A stretch of 64,000 nt of DNA from NCBI GenBank assembly GCA_018136815.1, contig CM030934.1:4971587-5035586 (forward strand), given 5' to 3'. Of the stretch, positions 51,393 through 62,100 are shown in pieces. The notes below the pieces were generated by a model. That model saw only the letters and a program-made list of their open reading frames with translations, had not been told where the DNA came from and searched no databases. This DNA is from Isochrysis galbana (Eukaryota; Haptophyta; Isochrysidales; Isochrysidaceae). Position 1 is the stretch's first letter. The number at the start of each line of letters is the position of its first letter. A program made the translations under genes and the position numbers.

Positions 51393-51471
51393 CACCTAGG
51401 GCCCCCCCATACTTAGATGAAGATGAGCCTCCATCTACAGGACAAGAGCATCACGTTATCGATATGCCTGT

Positions 51472-51786
51472 GCAGGGAACTGCTCAACTGCAGGGCAACT
51501 GCTCACCCATCCTCGTCTCCTCCATATAGACGTGTGACGAAACTTGTTGTCTGCTTTTACGCAGTCGGTGCTCTTTGGTGTGGACATACGACATACACTC
51601 ATCAGTGCTCTTGGGTGTGAGACGTGGATCGTGACTTCAACGAGATATCGACCCTGTCCCAAATCGAGTGAATGGAGTCAGACCACGTGTGGGTTTCAAC
51701 ATGTGAAGTGTCAAGTTGAGTCAAGTAACCTCCAGGTGACAATGAAAGGTACTAGCAGGGATGGGGACAATTGAACGCTTTTGGTC
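51472..51786 (+). repeat. Dispersed repeat, copy 2
   Basis: Same order as 18820-19196 but with only about two of the 19-base AACTGCTCAACTGCAGGGC units, one ~7-base insertion (ACATACG) and scattered substitutions. Ends GAACGCTTTTGGTCT. Lies at the right edge of the virus-like island. Confidence 0.8.
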
Positions 51787-52309
51787 TTCTTGTGGGTCAT
51801 CTCCTGGCAACCGCCCACGCACCCCCTCAGAAAACCCCTCCGTCAGGAAAAAAACCTGGGTAACCACCTTAAAGGTGGCCGTCGTCGGGCGGAGAGAGAG
51901 AGCGGCTGAGCGGTTGGGCCCAGGCTGGGTGCGCTCGTGCTGCGGGCTGGCGGTTGGCCGCACCCCTAGCCACTGTGCACCGTCGAAGTTCCGTGCGCAC
52001 GTGATACATACTAGTACCTAGGCTAAGGCCACTGTGCTAGAGCAGTGCAGTCCGTATGTAGTAGCATCTAGTATGGTACCGCGGCTAGGGCTAGCTACGA
52101 TCGAGCGCATGGCTCACGCGCCCGTGGAGCGCTAGAGGCTAGAGGCCGCAAGCGCCACGCAGCGCCATTGGGGGCGGTCAGCGAGGCGCCCCTCCTATGG
52201 TATTGCCATCAACACAAACAATAACGATAGAGATCATAGCTCCATCTATACTACGCTAGGAGAACACAGCCTTGGCTCCCAGGCACGGCACGAGGCCCCG
52301 CACACGTGG
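51787..52309. other. Intergenic, 3' flank of pirin
   Basis: Contains a GGGTAACCACC/AAGGTGG palindromic patch near 51857-51877 and CTAG-rich DNA at 52000-52140. No gene seen. Confidence 0.4.
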
Positions 52310-53401
52310 TTAGAGACGGCTGCTCCGCATCAGGGGTAGGGCCTGCCAGCACCGCTCCACCCACTCGGCATCAGTCGCAGTGTGCTCCCATGGCAAGCCA
52401 AATGCACCCTCGCGATAAGCACGTAGTGCGTCATCCACCTGCCCCTGCGTATTCATGACCATCGTGCCGCTCGCGACAATCGGAGCGCCGATGGGCTCGC
52501 CAGCAAGAACGAGCACATCGGCTCCATTGCTGGTCCGGCTCTCGAGTGCCAGCGGTCCGCCCTCGCGGCCCATATAGCACGTGTCGTACCGGGAGGCCAC
52601 CGTCCCGCCAATGTCGACCGCGCCTGAGCGCACATACACAATGCAGCTCCAACCCTGCGGAAGCGGTAGCTCGTGCTGCGTTCCAGAGCCTGCAAGTGTC
52701 ACGTGCGCAATAGTAACGGGGCTGCGCGTCTCGGCCCCACCAGGCGCGACGCCGGAGCTGTCCGCCAGGTAGCGCACCCTCACCCGACCCTCCTGCAACT
52801 CGAGCGTCGGATACTTGCCCACGCGCACCGGCATCTCCCCGCTCCGTTCCACCTCGACCACCGAGTCGCCCGCACCGAGCAATTGTACTCGTGGCGGCTC
52901 CATCTTGGCTTCGGGAGGCAGGTTGAGCCAGATCTGGTAGAGCTCGTGCTCGCGGCATTCGCCCTTCAGATCCCACATCTCCTCGTGGAGCATACCGCGG
53001 CCAGCTGTCATCCACTGGACGGCGCCGTCGCCGTATCTCATCTTGCAGCCGAGCGAGTCTCTATGCGCAAGGCCGTCGCGTCCAGGCAGCACGTATGTGA
53101 CAGTCTCAAATCCCCGGTGCGGGTGGGCCGGGAAGCCCTCAGGGAGCACAAGCGCGGCAAAGAGCGGCCGGAGCGGGTCGAGCGGACGAAAGGAGTGCCG
53201 ATGGTGGACGAGGAGGACGAAGGGGTCGGCCTCGGCCTGCTGCAGTGAGATGGGACACACTCTGCCGCCAAAAGAGGCCTCTAGAGCGTCTGCGAGCGGT
53301 CGGAGCGGAGCAGCGAGCGAGAGTGCGCCCAGCACGAGCCCCTGCCATGCTGGCCAGACAGGGAGTCGCGCGTGGCGCACGACGGAGAGAGGGGCGCGCA
53401 T
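52310..53401 (-). CDS. Pirin-family cupin protein
   Basis: 363 residues from the ATG at 53401 (MRAPLSVVRHARLPVWPAWQ); the frame upstream is Ser/Leu repeats from a (GA)n tract and is rejected. The first ~35 residues are basic and hydrophobic, suggesting a targeting leader. The N-terminal pirin cupin carries the metal ligands: HPHRGFETVTYV near residue 93, HRDS near 113 and GRGMLHEEMW near 139 (His, His, His, Glu in pirins). Flanking motifs DPFVLLVHH and QWMTAGRG are typical. The C-terminal cupin ends GAPIVASGTMVMNTQGQVDD, then ALRAYREGAFG. Pirins are Fe-binding proteins; some act as quercetin dioxygenases, others as redox-sensing regulators. Which applies here is not evident. No intron. Confidence 0.92.
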   Translation of the reverse strand: MRAPLSVVRHARLPVWPAWQGLVLGALSLAAPLRPLADALEASFGGRVCPISLQQAEADPFVLLVHHRHSFRPLDPLRPLFAALVLPEGFPAHPHRGFETVTYVLPGRDGLAHRDSLGCKMRYGDGAVQWMTAGRGMLHEEMWDLKGECREHELYQIWLNLPPEAKMEPPRVQLLGAGDSVVEVERSGEMPVRVGKYPTLELQEGRVRVRYLADSSGVAPGGAETRSPVTIAHVTLAGSGTQHELPLPQGWSCIVYVRSGAVDIGGTVASRYDTCYMGREGGPLALESRTSNGADVLVLAGEPIGAPIVASGTMVMNTQGQVDDALRAYREGAFGLPWEHTATDAEWVERCWQALPLMRSSRL

Positions 53402-53469
53402 CGACGAGCAGCTTGCGGCGTGTCGAGGCGGGCGAGACGGCGGCAGCCGGCAGGGCGCGGAGCGGCTCG

Positions 53470-53509
<40 letters not shown>

Positions 53510-53734
53510 AGGTCTACTCTTCTCTCTAGAGGCTCCCGCTTTTATGGTTATAAGCCTGCCCCCCCTTCCCATGGCCCCCAGAGAGCCCGTCAGAGTTTTA
53601 TTGTTGTGTTAGTATAATCTTAGTGCTGCGGGACCGAAGCCCTTCGACGGCAACGGAGCCCCTACCCCGCGATGGGGGTGTGCGCGGTTGGCGCATGGCT
53701 CGTCCGGTGTATGTGGCTAGGAATGCTAGCTAAC
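53402..53734. other. Pirin upstream region with (GA)n
   Basis: (GA)n at 53476-53507. The rest is unremarkable. The left flank of LINE copy 2 begins at about 53735. Confidence 0.45.
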
Positions 53735-55490
53735 AAAAAAAAACATCTGAAGATTCTGGGCTGCACACCTACTACTGACTGGGACTGGTCTCCCTTCTCT
53801 ACTTGCATCGCCCTTACTTCCCTCCCTCCACCTCTTCCCCTGCCCCCCTTCTTTCCTTTTTCTTCGGTTTCCGGGGTCCGGCCTTGGTGCGCTACCTAAG
53901 GCCTGGTTCAGAGTGCGGGGGCCGGGCAGGCCTGTTGCGTCTTCTCTTTTGGCGTTCGCGTCTGCCTTCGCTCGCGCCTATTGTGACAGTGGCGCCGGGT
54001 CGGCTGCGTCTCTGATGTTGACCTTGTTCTACGTTTTGTTGGCTTATTCGTCTTTGTTTTGTTGCTCCTTGGGTTCCTCGACAGCGTGTGCTATCCTCAG
54101 CTTTGTGGCTAGATTTACTAGTTCCTTGCTGGGTTTGAGCCCGCCGTTGTCGTTCATACTGAAAACGGGCCTCAAGTCGCTTATGTCTATCCGTTTTTTG
54201 GGTTGTCTACCCATGCCCGCTTGGGCGGTTCTTGCCGCGTCGGTCTCGTTTGCGAAGAGTAGAGCTTTACTTAGCGTGGTGTATCGTTCTATTGTTCTTA
54301 TCAGTATTGATTCTTCTGAGAATGCCACTCCGTCGTAGTGTATTCTATAAAAATCAGTAATGATATACCTCCATGCTACTAGATACAGAGTGTATATCGC
54401 TTTCGGGGCGTCTCCATTCGGGAAAATAAACAGATTGTCGATTATAGTTTCCTCTCTGTTTCTACCCGCTTTAGGTGAGAATTGTGCAATTTCGTTGATC
54501 GCGTCCAGGACACTGGTTATGCCTTGGCACTCGCCTAGGTGCGTCGAGGCTTCGTCCGCCTCTCCACAGATGCGGCATGTGCTGTCTCTACCGGGAAAAC
54601 GGTTGTATGTACCCACCCGTCTGTGCGCAATGTGTTTATAGTGTAGGTGCATATCGCGTGCCGTCACCATCGGTGACGTGTAGAGTTTGGCTAGGTGTGC
54701 CCATGTGTTTTTGGGCAGGTGTAGTTTCTCCTCCCATTTACTTGGTCCGGCTAGGAGTTTGCTTTTGTGGCCCGTTTGCTGTAGAGCTCTTGTTATATGT
54801 TCGACTCCCGTTTCGTCTAGCGGCGTTTCTCCGTCTAAGGAGTACTCATCTGCTAGCGGGTATTCGATTCTTTTGTTGGATTTGTATCCCTCACCCCATT
54901 GTGCCGGGGGGGATGTGTCTAGATTCGAGGGAGTGTCCCTCGTTTTTTCCCCGATTATTGGTGTGCCTAGGTATGAGAGTTCCATGTCGTACCATGTATC
55001 TTTGATTCTCGCGTAGTATTCCCCGTCTTGTGTTATGCGTATCTCGGGAGGCGGTTCTTCCGGGTCGGCTTGTTCTCCGGCGTTTCGACGGGCCTTCTTG
55101 TTTTTATCATTGTCCGTGTTTTGCGGCGTCGCCACTATAGTTTTGGCGTGTGTTACTATTGTGTCCCACGACTCTAGGAATTTTTCCCTTGGGATAAAGT
55201 CTCCTTGGACGTGAATGTATGTATCGTTATTTTTTAGGTATTCTGCGCATTCCTCTCTAGTGTAGGGCGTCGTCGCGCCGTAGTCTCGAAACACATTGTG
55301 TATGGTGTTACATTCAAGCCTATTCCATAGCTTTATCCACGTGGGTTGTAGTTTGGGCCCCGGATATGTCGGGTTGTCCCATATAGGTTGCGAGAGTAGG
55401 CCCTCCCTGCTGGTGCTCAAAGGCGTGAGTTTTAGCTCGCGTATGTTTCGGAGTGCCTTCTTCCAGAACTCTGGGAGTTTGCAACAACGT
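53735..55490 (-). mobile_element. LINE copy 2: ORF2 C-terminal part and 3' tail
   Basis: The minus-strand frame 55490-54044 encodes the C-terminal region of the same LINE family as element G: REGLLSQPIWDNPTYPGPKL, TREECAEYLKNNDTYIHVQG, then the zinc knuckle CRICGEADEASTHLGEC and the end LVNLATKLRIAHAVEEPKEQ. The 3' untranslated part ends CAGAATCTTCAGATG and nine T on the sense strand (plus A-run 53735-53743). The 5' side is lost or lies in or beyond the N gap. The domain order K-W-x-x-L, TREECAEYL, zinc knuckle, LVAWRYIITDFY is shared with element G, supporting one family. Confidence 0.75.
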
Positions 55491-55700
55491 ATGGAAACAG
55501 TGAAATAAGAAATAATGTATGACCATTGATCCAATCCAATGGAGGCATTGACGCTCACCGCAAACCCGCTCACCCTGGCAGCTGGGCACGTGTATGAGTG
55601 CGCTTGTATATTGCGGCAATGCAGCGGCAATGCACGGCCGTAACGCTGGCTAGGGAGGCATGGATAGATGGGGATCGAAGAGGTTATGAGGCCCCATCCG

Positions 55701-55800
55701 NNNNNNNNNNNNNNNNNNNNNNNNNNNNNNNNNNNNNNNNNNNNNNNNNNNNNNNNNNNNNNNNNNNNNNNNNNNNNNNNNNNNNNNNNNNNNNNNNNNN
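55701..55800. other. Assembly gap (100 N)
   Basis: Exactly 100 N, the usual placeholder for a gap of unknown size, placed between LINE copy 2 and the copia element. Any reading frame drawn across it is artificial. Confidence 0.99.
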
Positions 55801-58800
55801 TGCAATAGAAAATGAGCGGCGGATGCCTAGCTGCGAGCAAAATGCATCAATGGCAGACGCCGTGAATTCTGTGCCATTATCTGTGTGCCATTGGTCAACC
55901 ACGCCGGGAATGGATGTTTTTGTGAGGAGATAGGAGTGATCTCCGACAAATGTTTGGGCTGCAATCAACACATCGGCGGAAGATTTTGATTTCAAGAAGT
56001 AGACCGATGCGAAACGGGAGAACATGTCGACGAAGATTATCGCAAACCGCAGACCGGATGGTGATGGGGGGAAAGGACCACAAGTGTCGGACACAATTCT
56101 TTCTCCAAAGTGGGCATAAGTCCGAGAACGAGGCGTTGCTGTTTTGTGGGGCGACCGACGTTGATTGGCGGCGCACGCTGTGCAAGCTAGTTTATGTGCC
56201 GAGGCGTGCGCGTCTTTCTTTCCTCTAGATAGCATCGCGGAGCGTATGCGGTGGACATTGAAGTGGCCTAACCTCGCATGCCACAAAGACGGAGTCGCAT
56301 CATCCGTTCCATTTTCTTCCAAGCTAGTCGCAGCTAGCGCTGTATCGAAGTTGAGAACATAATGATGGCCCGAGGCCGCCATGTGAGCAACCTCCCCTCC
56401 AGGTAGCTGTAGGTAGCACTCTTTGTTGAGAAAGGTCGAGATGTTATCATTCTCGTATCCGGCCCTACAACTGAAGAGTCTAGCCGCTAGGCTAGGGACA
56501 ACTCTCACACCAGTGAGACGGACCGGTACTCGTCGTTGCGCATATGTATTCTCGCCTAATTTTAGGCGCGCATCAACAACAATTGTCATGTCTCCAATCT
56601 TGGAGACAGGTACTCGGCGGCCATCACCGATGACGATGAAGGTTTGAGGGTCGTCATCGGTTACTCGATCCAGCTCAAGCTCGTTGGAGATACAGTGTTT
56701 AGTAGCACCACAATCGATGATGAAATCCAATTTCTTAGGTGTAGGCGAATGAGAGAAAAGAGCCGTGTGAGTGTCGGATACGCGGAGCTGTTCGTGACCC
56801 CGACGAAAGATAACAATGAAGAATGAGACAAATGTGGTCCAAATGTGATATAGATTGCTCCACAGGCATGGGCGTGAGGCATCTTCAAGCTCAGACGGAG
56901 GGTTGAATGGCGGGCTTGTAGGGATAGCGGAAAAAGCAGTGTCATCAACGATGTCACTCCACTCTTCTCCAGCGGTGAAGTTGGCGGTCTCAGCGTGTGT
57001 ATTCCCTCCGCCTTCGCAACGCGGCGATTTGTCGGTGGTAGAAGCTGCGTTCGCATCGTCGGATAATACGTATGCAGATGAGTTTTTCCCTCTTCCTCCT
57101 TTGCCGAAAGCGGAACTTTTGCCTTTTCCGCGGTTTCCTTTGGTGCGTGAGCCGGCATGAGACTGCAAAGCAGCTATCCAGTCATGTATAGTGACGGAGT
57201 GATCTGCGGGGGTTGGACAGATGTTGGCCTGATGCCCAGATCCCTGACAGCGATAGCACCTAGCCGATTTCAGTGCTTGGGATGCACTTAGCAGCGCTCG
57301 TTGTGGTTGTGGTTGGTTGTTAGGCGGAGCCGTCGTCGATTTCGCTAGAAGCGCGGAATCGTTTGCGTAGGATGCATCTGGGCGGGCCCCACCACCTGTT
57401 GCACGCCTACCACTTTCCTTGGGAATGGTGATGGCGCCTTGGTTGAATTTGATCCTCCATAATGGTTGTAGGTCTGCTTTCAGCTTCAAGATATCTCGCT
57501 GATTGTTGGTCCAAAATTTGCGTTTCGACGGGGCAGCGGCAATTTCCTCTTGGCAAGTGTGCGCTAGGGATTCTGAAATGTCTGGTGTGATGCATGAGAG
57601 TACCTTAATTACAAGTTGGTCTTTTGATTTTTGTCGATTCGAAGGGCGTTTGGCGTTCAAACTATGGAGGTGGGTGATCAAGTTGGAGATTGAATGCTCG
57701 TTGATGCCCACTGTCAAAAGTGAAACATTGTCCCATTGAGAATCATGTTCCATAAGGGTCAGATCATCTACCTCTTGATGGCATTGATCATGTAAGAGTT
57801 GATACGCTTTGGCTCCGTCGTGCGGGGCTTGTGATGTCAACATTTCCCGAAGATCGGAATTAGAGATGTGCTCCATGAGATATGAGAAGAGTATACGCTT
57901 TCTCTTGGTGTGGTCCATTAGCTGTTGCCTAGCTCCGGCCCTCACTGTTCCATCAGCGTTGTAGAACTGATACATAGGGACCCCTCCGAAGACAGACCGA
58001 TCAGTATCTGGATTTTGTTCCAGGTATCCACCAATATCCAGACCTAACATGCAAGTGGTTAGGTCGGAGTCTCCAATGTAGTCTCTTGAGAAAGCATTGC
58101 CAAAGTCTCGGCAGAATATCTCGAAGGGGCGGCCCGGAGTGCCGTCGAACGGTCGGCAGCGATACTTGCGCGAGTCGAAGTCTTCAAGGGTGTCTTCCCC
58201 CATCATGAAGACATATTCAAGCTTTTGATCTTGTGGTTGAGCTTGTTGGATGTGATGGATTGTGGCCATTGGGATCGATGAGGAAGCGGGAGGGTGATTA
58301 GCATCGAGCTCGCCTCGACGGTGTTTCAGGGACGGCGCCACAGGGCGGCGGAAGGGCTTGAGGTTGAAGGATTGTTCAGATGTCCTTGTGGTGGGCATGC
58401 TCAAAACTTTTGGAAAGTTCACCAAAAAGAAACCAAGCTTGCGATGACGGTGAGATTCGATCCATGCACCTTCAGCGGTGAGCGAGCGGTGCGGTCGCAC
58501 GTACCACTGTGCCGCAGGCAGGCGAGTATTTCGGGAACGGCAGATGTGGCATTTGTATAACAGAGTTTGTTGAGTCCCAACACCGTGTACCAGAGAATGT
58601 TTTGGGATGGCTTTGAAGTCTGATTTTTCCGAGAATTCGACGCGGCTGCCGCGCATCGGATGTGACAGTGCTTGTTGGCCTTGCTGCGAAGCATAAGGCC
58701 CGATGTCCGCTCCCTTGAGCGGAGTCAGTGGTTGGAACAACTCAATTGTCTTGAAGAGTTGTTCGGTTTCTGTCTTTGGTCCAACCTTGTGTTGGGTGTA

Positions 58801-58960
58801 GACATCTTGGGAGCGTGCGCTCAGTCGCGTGCGAGAGAGGTGTGAACCCCTCTCGGCGGGGGTACCATGTTTGGCCCCAACCCATGGGGACCCAGTGATT
58901 GATAGCAATATCGTGTAGACCAAGGGGAACATCATTGAGCTAGCGCGCTCACACAACGAC
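55801..58960 (-). mobile_element. Ty1/copia LTR retrotransposon, gag to integrase part
   Basis: In the minus direction: a Gag region with zinc knuckle CYRCQGSGHQANIC, an aspartic protease IIDCGATKHC, a GAG-pre-integrase segment LWHARLGHFNVHRIRSAM, and an integrase core with SDTCGPF, AIIFVDMFSRFASVYFLKSK and QWHTDNGTEF. The order protease-integrase before reverse transcriptase is that of Ty1/copia. The reverse transcriptase/RNase H part and the far LTR would lie beyond the N gap; the near LTR boundary around 58.9 kb could not be fixed. Treated as a fossil: the visible part looks largely open, suggesting modest age, but the element is incomplete in this assembly. Confidence 0.85.
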
Positions 58961-59158
58961 GACGGTGACGACGGTACGTTCCCCTCCCTTCACTCGGAGT
59001 AGATCTGACACGTATACTACAAAATGCCCTCGCTCAGAGGTCAGAGTCAAACACGATAGAAAAAGAAGATAAGGGGGAGGGGGCGGGAGAGGAGAGTGCG
59101 AGAGAGAGAGAGAGCCCAGCCCAGTGCGTCCGCCCGGCGGCGGTGGCGGGCGGCGGCG
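58961..59158. other. Short spacer upstream of the SFI1-like gene
   Basis: Contains (GA)n at 59097-59112 just before the ATG at 59159. No TATA-like element identified. Confidence 0.35.
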
Positions 59159-62100
59159 ATGGGGAGCGGCGCAGCGCCACCTCTCTCGCCGGCGTCTGAG
59201 GCTTCCGCGCTGGTCGACTGGCGGCTAAATGCACTCGAAGCGCACATCCGCCGCTCTCAGCGCCCTTCGCCCGCCTCGCCTCAGCCTGAGCACCTGTGGG
59301 CAGTGCACTCTGCTGCTCTGAATGAGGCGGAGGCGCTACTTACACTCTGGCACACTGCTTCCGTCAGCGGGCCAAGCCTCCGCCACCTGTGGGTCTGGGC
59401 GGCCGCTGCTGCCTCTGCTGCCACCGGCCGAGCCCCCCTGCGACGCCGAGCCTCTGCCGTCGCACGCTGGCGCGCGTGTGTGCTCGCTGTGCTTGGACGG
59501 AGGGCGCGACGCAGGCTCGCACTCAGCGCCTGGCGGAATGCTGCACGACGACGCTCTCTCCTCGCCGCCGCCGGAAGGGTCGCCGCGGGCAGATGGATCA
59601 GTTTTCATGAGGTGGAGAGCTTACCCGGCTCTACCTTGCAGGCAGGTTCCAGCAGCCCGGCTCTAGGTGGGACCACACAGGACGGGATAGGTGACGGTGC
59701 CATGCCCGACTGCATGCCGCATACACCCCTCACATTTTGTGGTCGGAGCGGTCGGGGCTGCAGTCATTCAGCTTCCCCTCTCACGCCACCCTCGATCGAG
59801 AGTGCTGGTGGTCGGCGGGGGCGGATGCCTTTGGCAGACGACATGTCGGTGAGGCTAGGTGAGATGATTCTGAAAGGATGGCGCTTGCTAAGGTGCCGGG
59901 GTGCGTTGCGGCGGTGGAGGGCGGCGGCGCGCATTGAGTGGAAGCTCAAGTCGGGCGGCAGACTTGGGAGTGCGCGTACCAGGCGGAGAAATGTGCGTGC
60001 TGCCATCAGGCTTTGGTCCGCGGCGACGCTTGATGCGCATGTGGGTGCAAGCTTGGATTGCGTTGCCGAGCTCGTGCGCGCAGCCAGGGTTCGCGCGCGG
60101 CAGCATCGAGCGTTGCACTGGTGGGCGAATACGTGGCAGATTGGCCAGTGGCACCGAAGCGCACGCGAGCATGCCTCCTGTGCTCGTAAGCGGAGAGGAT
60201 GGACAGTGATTCGCCGTCACGCCCACCACACCGCTGCCAACAAGCTCGGCCTCTATCTATGCCGCCACGGCCCCTGGGCGACGGCGGAGCGGCGCCGACG
60301 TTTGTCGGCGTGGAGGGACATGCTCCGCGCCTGCGAAGCGCACCAACTGCTCACCTCCCGCGCGCTCTTACATTGCGCTGTGCGCACAGCACGATCGATG
60401 GCACGAGGGGTTAAGCGACTGCATCTGTGCGCGCAGACGCTGAGAGCAGCGGCGATAGCGCGAGACTTGTGGCGTCAGCGACATGCTCTCTCCGCATGGC
60501 GGCGTAACGCCGAATTCGACGCTCGTGTGCTACTTCTTCATGCCCTGCGATGTCTCCGCACCCTTGCGGGACACGCTGCTGCAGAGCGCCGACACAGCGC
60601 CATAGAAGGAGTAGGCGCCGCGGCCGCACGTGCCATTGCCCTTCGGTTGGGATTGGTTCGAATGACGGACGCGGCGGTTGCGACTCGCGAGTGGGGCAAC
60701 TTGTACGTTGTAGCTGGGCGTCACGCGGCGCGCAGGGCTCTGCAGCAATGGGCGGCTGCACCTCGGATGCGGGTGCTATCAATGTTGATGGTGATCAATG
60801 GCGGACGAAGCTATAGGTGCGTCCGCAGTGCTCACTGCCCGATCGGGGGGTGGGGGGGGCGGGGGGGGAACATGAAAGCTATACCGGGGGCGCTTGAACT
60901 GTCGATTCTGCTGAGCACTCCTGCGGCCAATGCAACCATCACGTGAGGAATGCAAAGTTTAAGCCCCATATCCCCTTGGCTGAGGTAGTTGTCGTACAGA
61001 CTACCTCTACCTTCATGCCGGCTCGCCGAACCCTCCCCCATTATCAAAACTACTCGCAGGGTTGCAAATCGACAGCTTTCCCATCTCCCACGTCTGACAC
61101 GGCAACGGCGTGCGTTTCGCGTTATTGTTGCCGCCTTGCGTGACCGCGCTGCGCTCGCCGAGGCCGCCGCTGCCGCGGCACATAGTCGCGGCACTATTCG
61201 CCGCGCGGCCGCCATCGCCGCCTTCGAAACTTGGGTGGCTGCCGCAGTACCCCATAATTGGCGCCTTTCGTGCGCTGCTCTTTGTGAGCGGCAAAGGAAA
61301 ATCCGTGGTCTGGAAATGTTGGCTGCGAACGCAGGGCGCGCCCTCGCCGCAAATGAGGCCTCGGTGTGGCACCTCATCTTTCAGCAGAGACGTCTCGCCT
61401 ATTCGTTTCGGCAATTGGCCACCGCCACTGCTGCGTTGGCAATCACTCACGCAGCGTTGGCGGCTTCAACATTGAGGGTGGTGGCATCTAGACGTTCTGT
61501 GGCGAAGCTGTGGGCCATTCACCGATGGGCCAAGAATTGTTCCGTACGTCGTGCCTGGTGTCTGGCCATGGAAAACGGCGTGGCTGCAGCCGTCCATGTC
61601 GCGCTCGTGCGTCTAAACAAGGCTGCAGCCGTGCACCGGAGGGGTGACGAGATGATGGCTGCTGCACGTTACCAAGCCGTGTTTTTCGCCAAGCGATTCG
61701 CTTTCCGGCGCTGGGCGCTCAACCTGTGGCACACCCATGCGCTACAGACACAGGCCGCATCGCCGCCTGCGATGCACTCCTCTCGACTCGCCGTAGAGCG
61801 ACCGTTTCCTCTTGCACAGGCCTTTGGTCATCGCCAACTCAGAAGGGCGTTGGCTGTATGCGTGCAGATCTTGAGGTCTAGGCGTGGGATGAAGCTCGCC
61901 GTAGCACACTGCCGACGGCGGGCTCTCACGCTTGCGGCATGGAGCTGGCGCAAGGACTCGGCTCATTGGCTCGTTGTGGCAACATTGATCGGCAGAGCTG
62001 CAAACGCCTGGCGCATGTATAGCCTTCGTCGCGCTGTCGGTATCATGTCTGTAGTTGCGCGGCTCTCTTTCGCTGCGTATGGGCTACTCAACCGGAGGAC

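Larger units (their letters stand above)
48430..51470. mobile_element. Lower-GC virus-like island, broken by element I
   Basis: The island differs from the host in base composition and in its compact, divergent short genes. Parts seen: a Cys-rich membrane-anchored protein (48492-48878, minus), a small charged protein (49126-49410, plus), and a larger protein (from 49429) with one membrane span (SMVVIYIVLLAMGYKVINNT), a helical region and Pro-rich repeats. A shared inverted repeat lies between the divergent genes. No capsid, ATPase or polymerase is visible. A Polinton-like or other virus-derived remnant is plausible but unproven. It is incomplete, and element I is inserted in it with target-site duplications. 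The right end reaches the dispersed repeat at 51472. Confidence 0.35.

Noticed and set aside
53715-55665. Target-site duplication for LINE copy 2 (GGCTAGGAATGC against GGCTAGGGAGGC)
   Set aside because: Too short and imperfect; the right side lies beside the N gap, so the true 5' flank may be missing.
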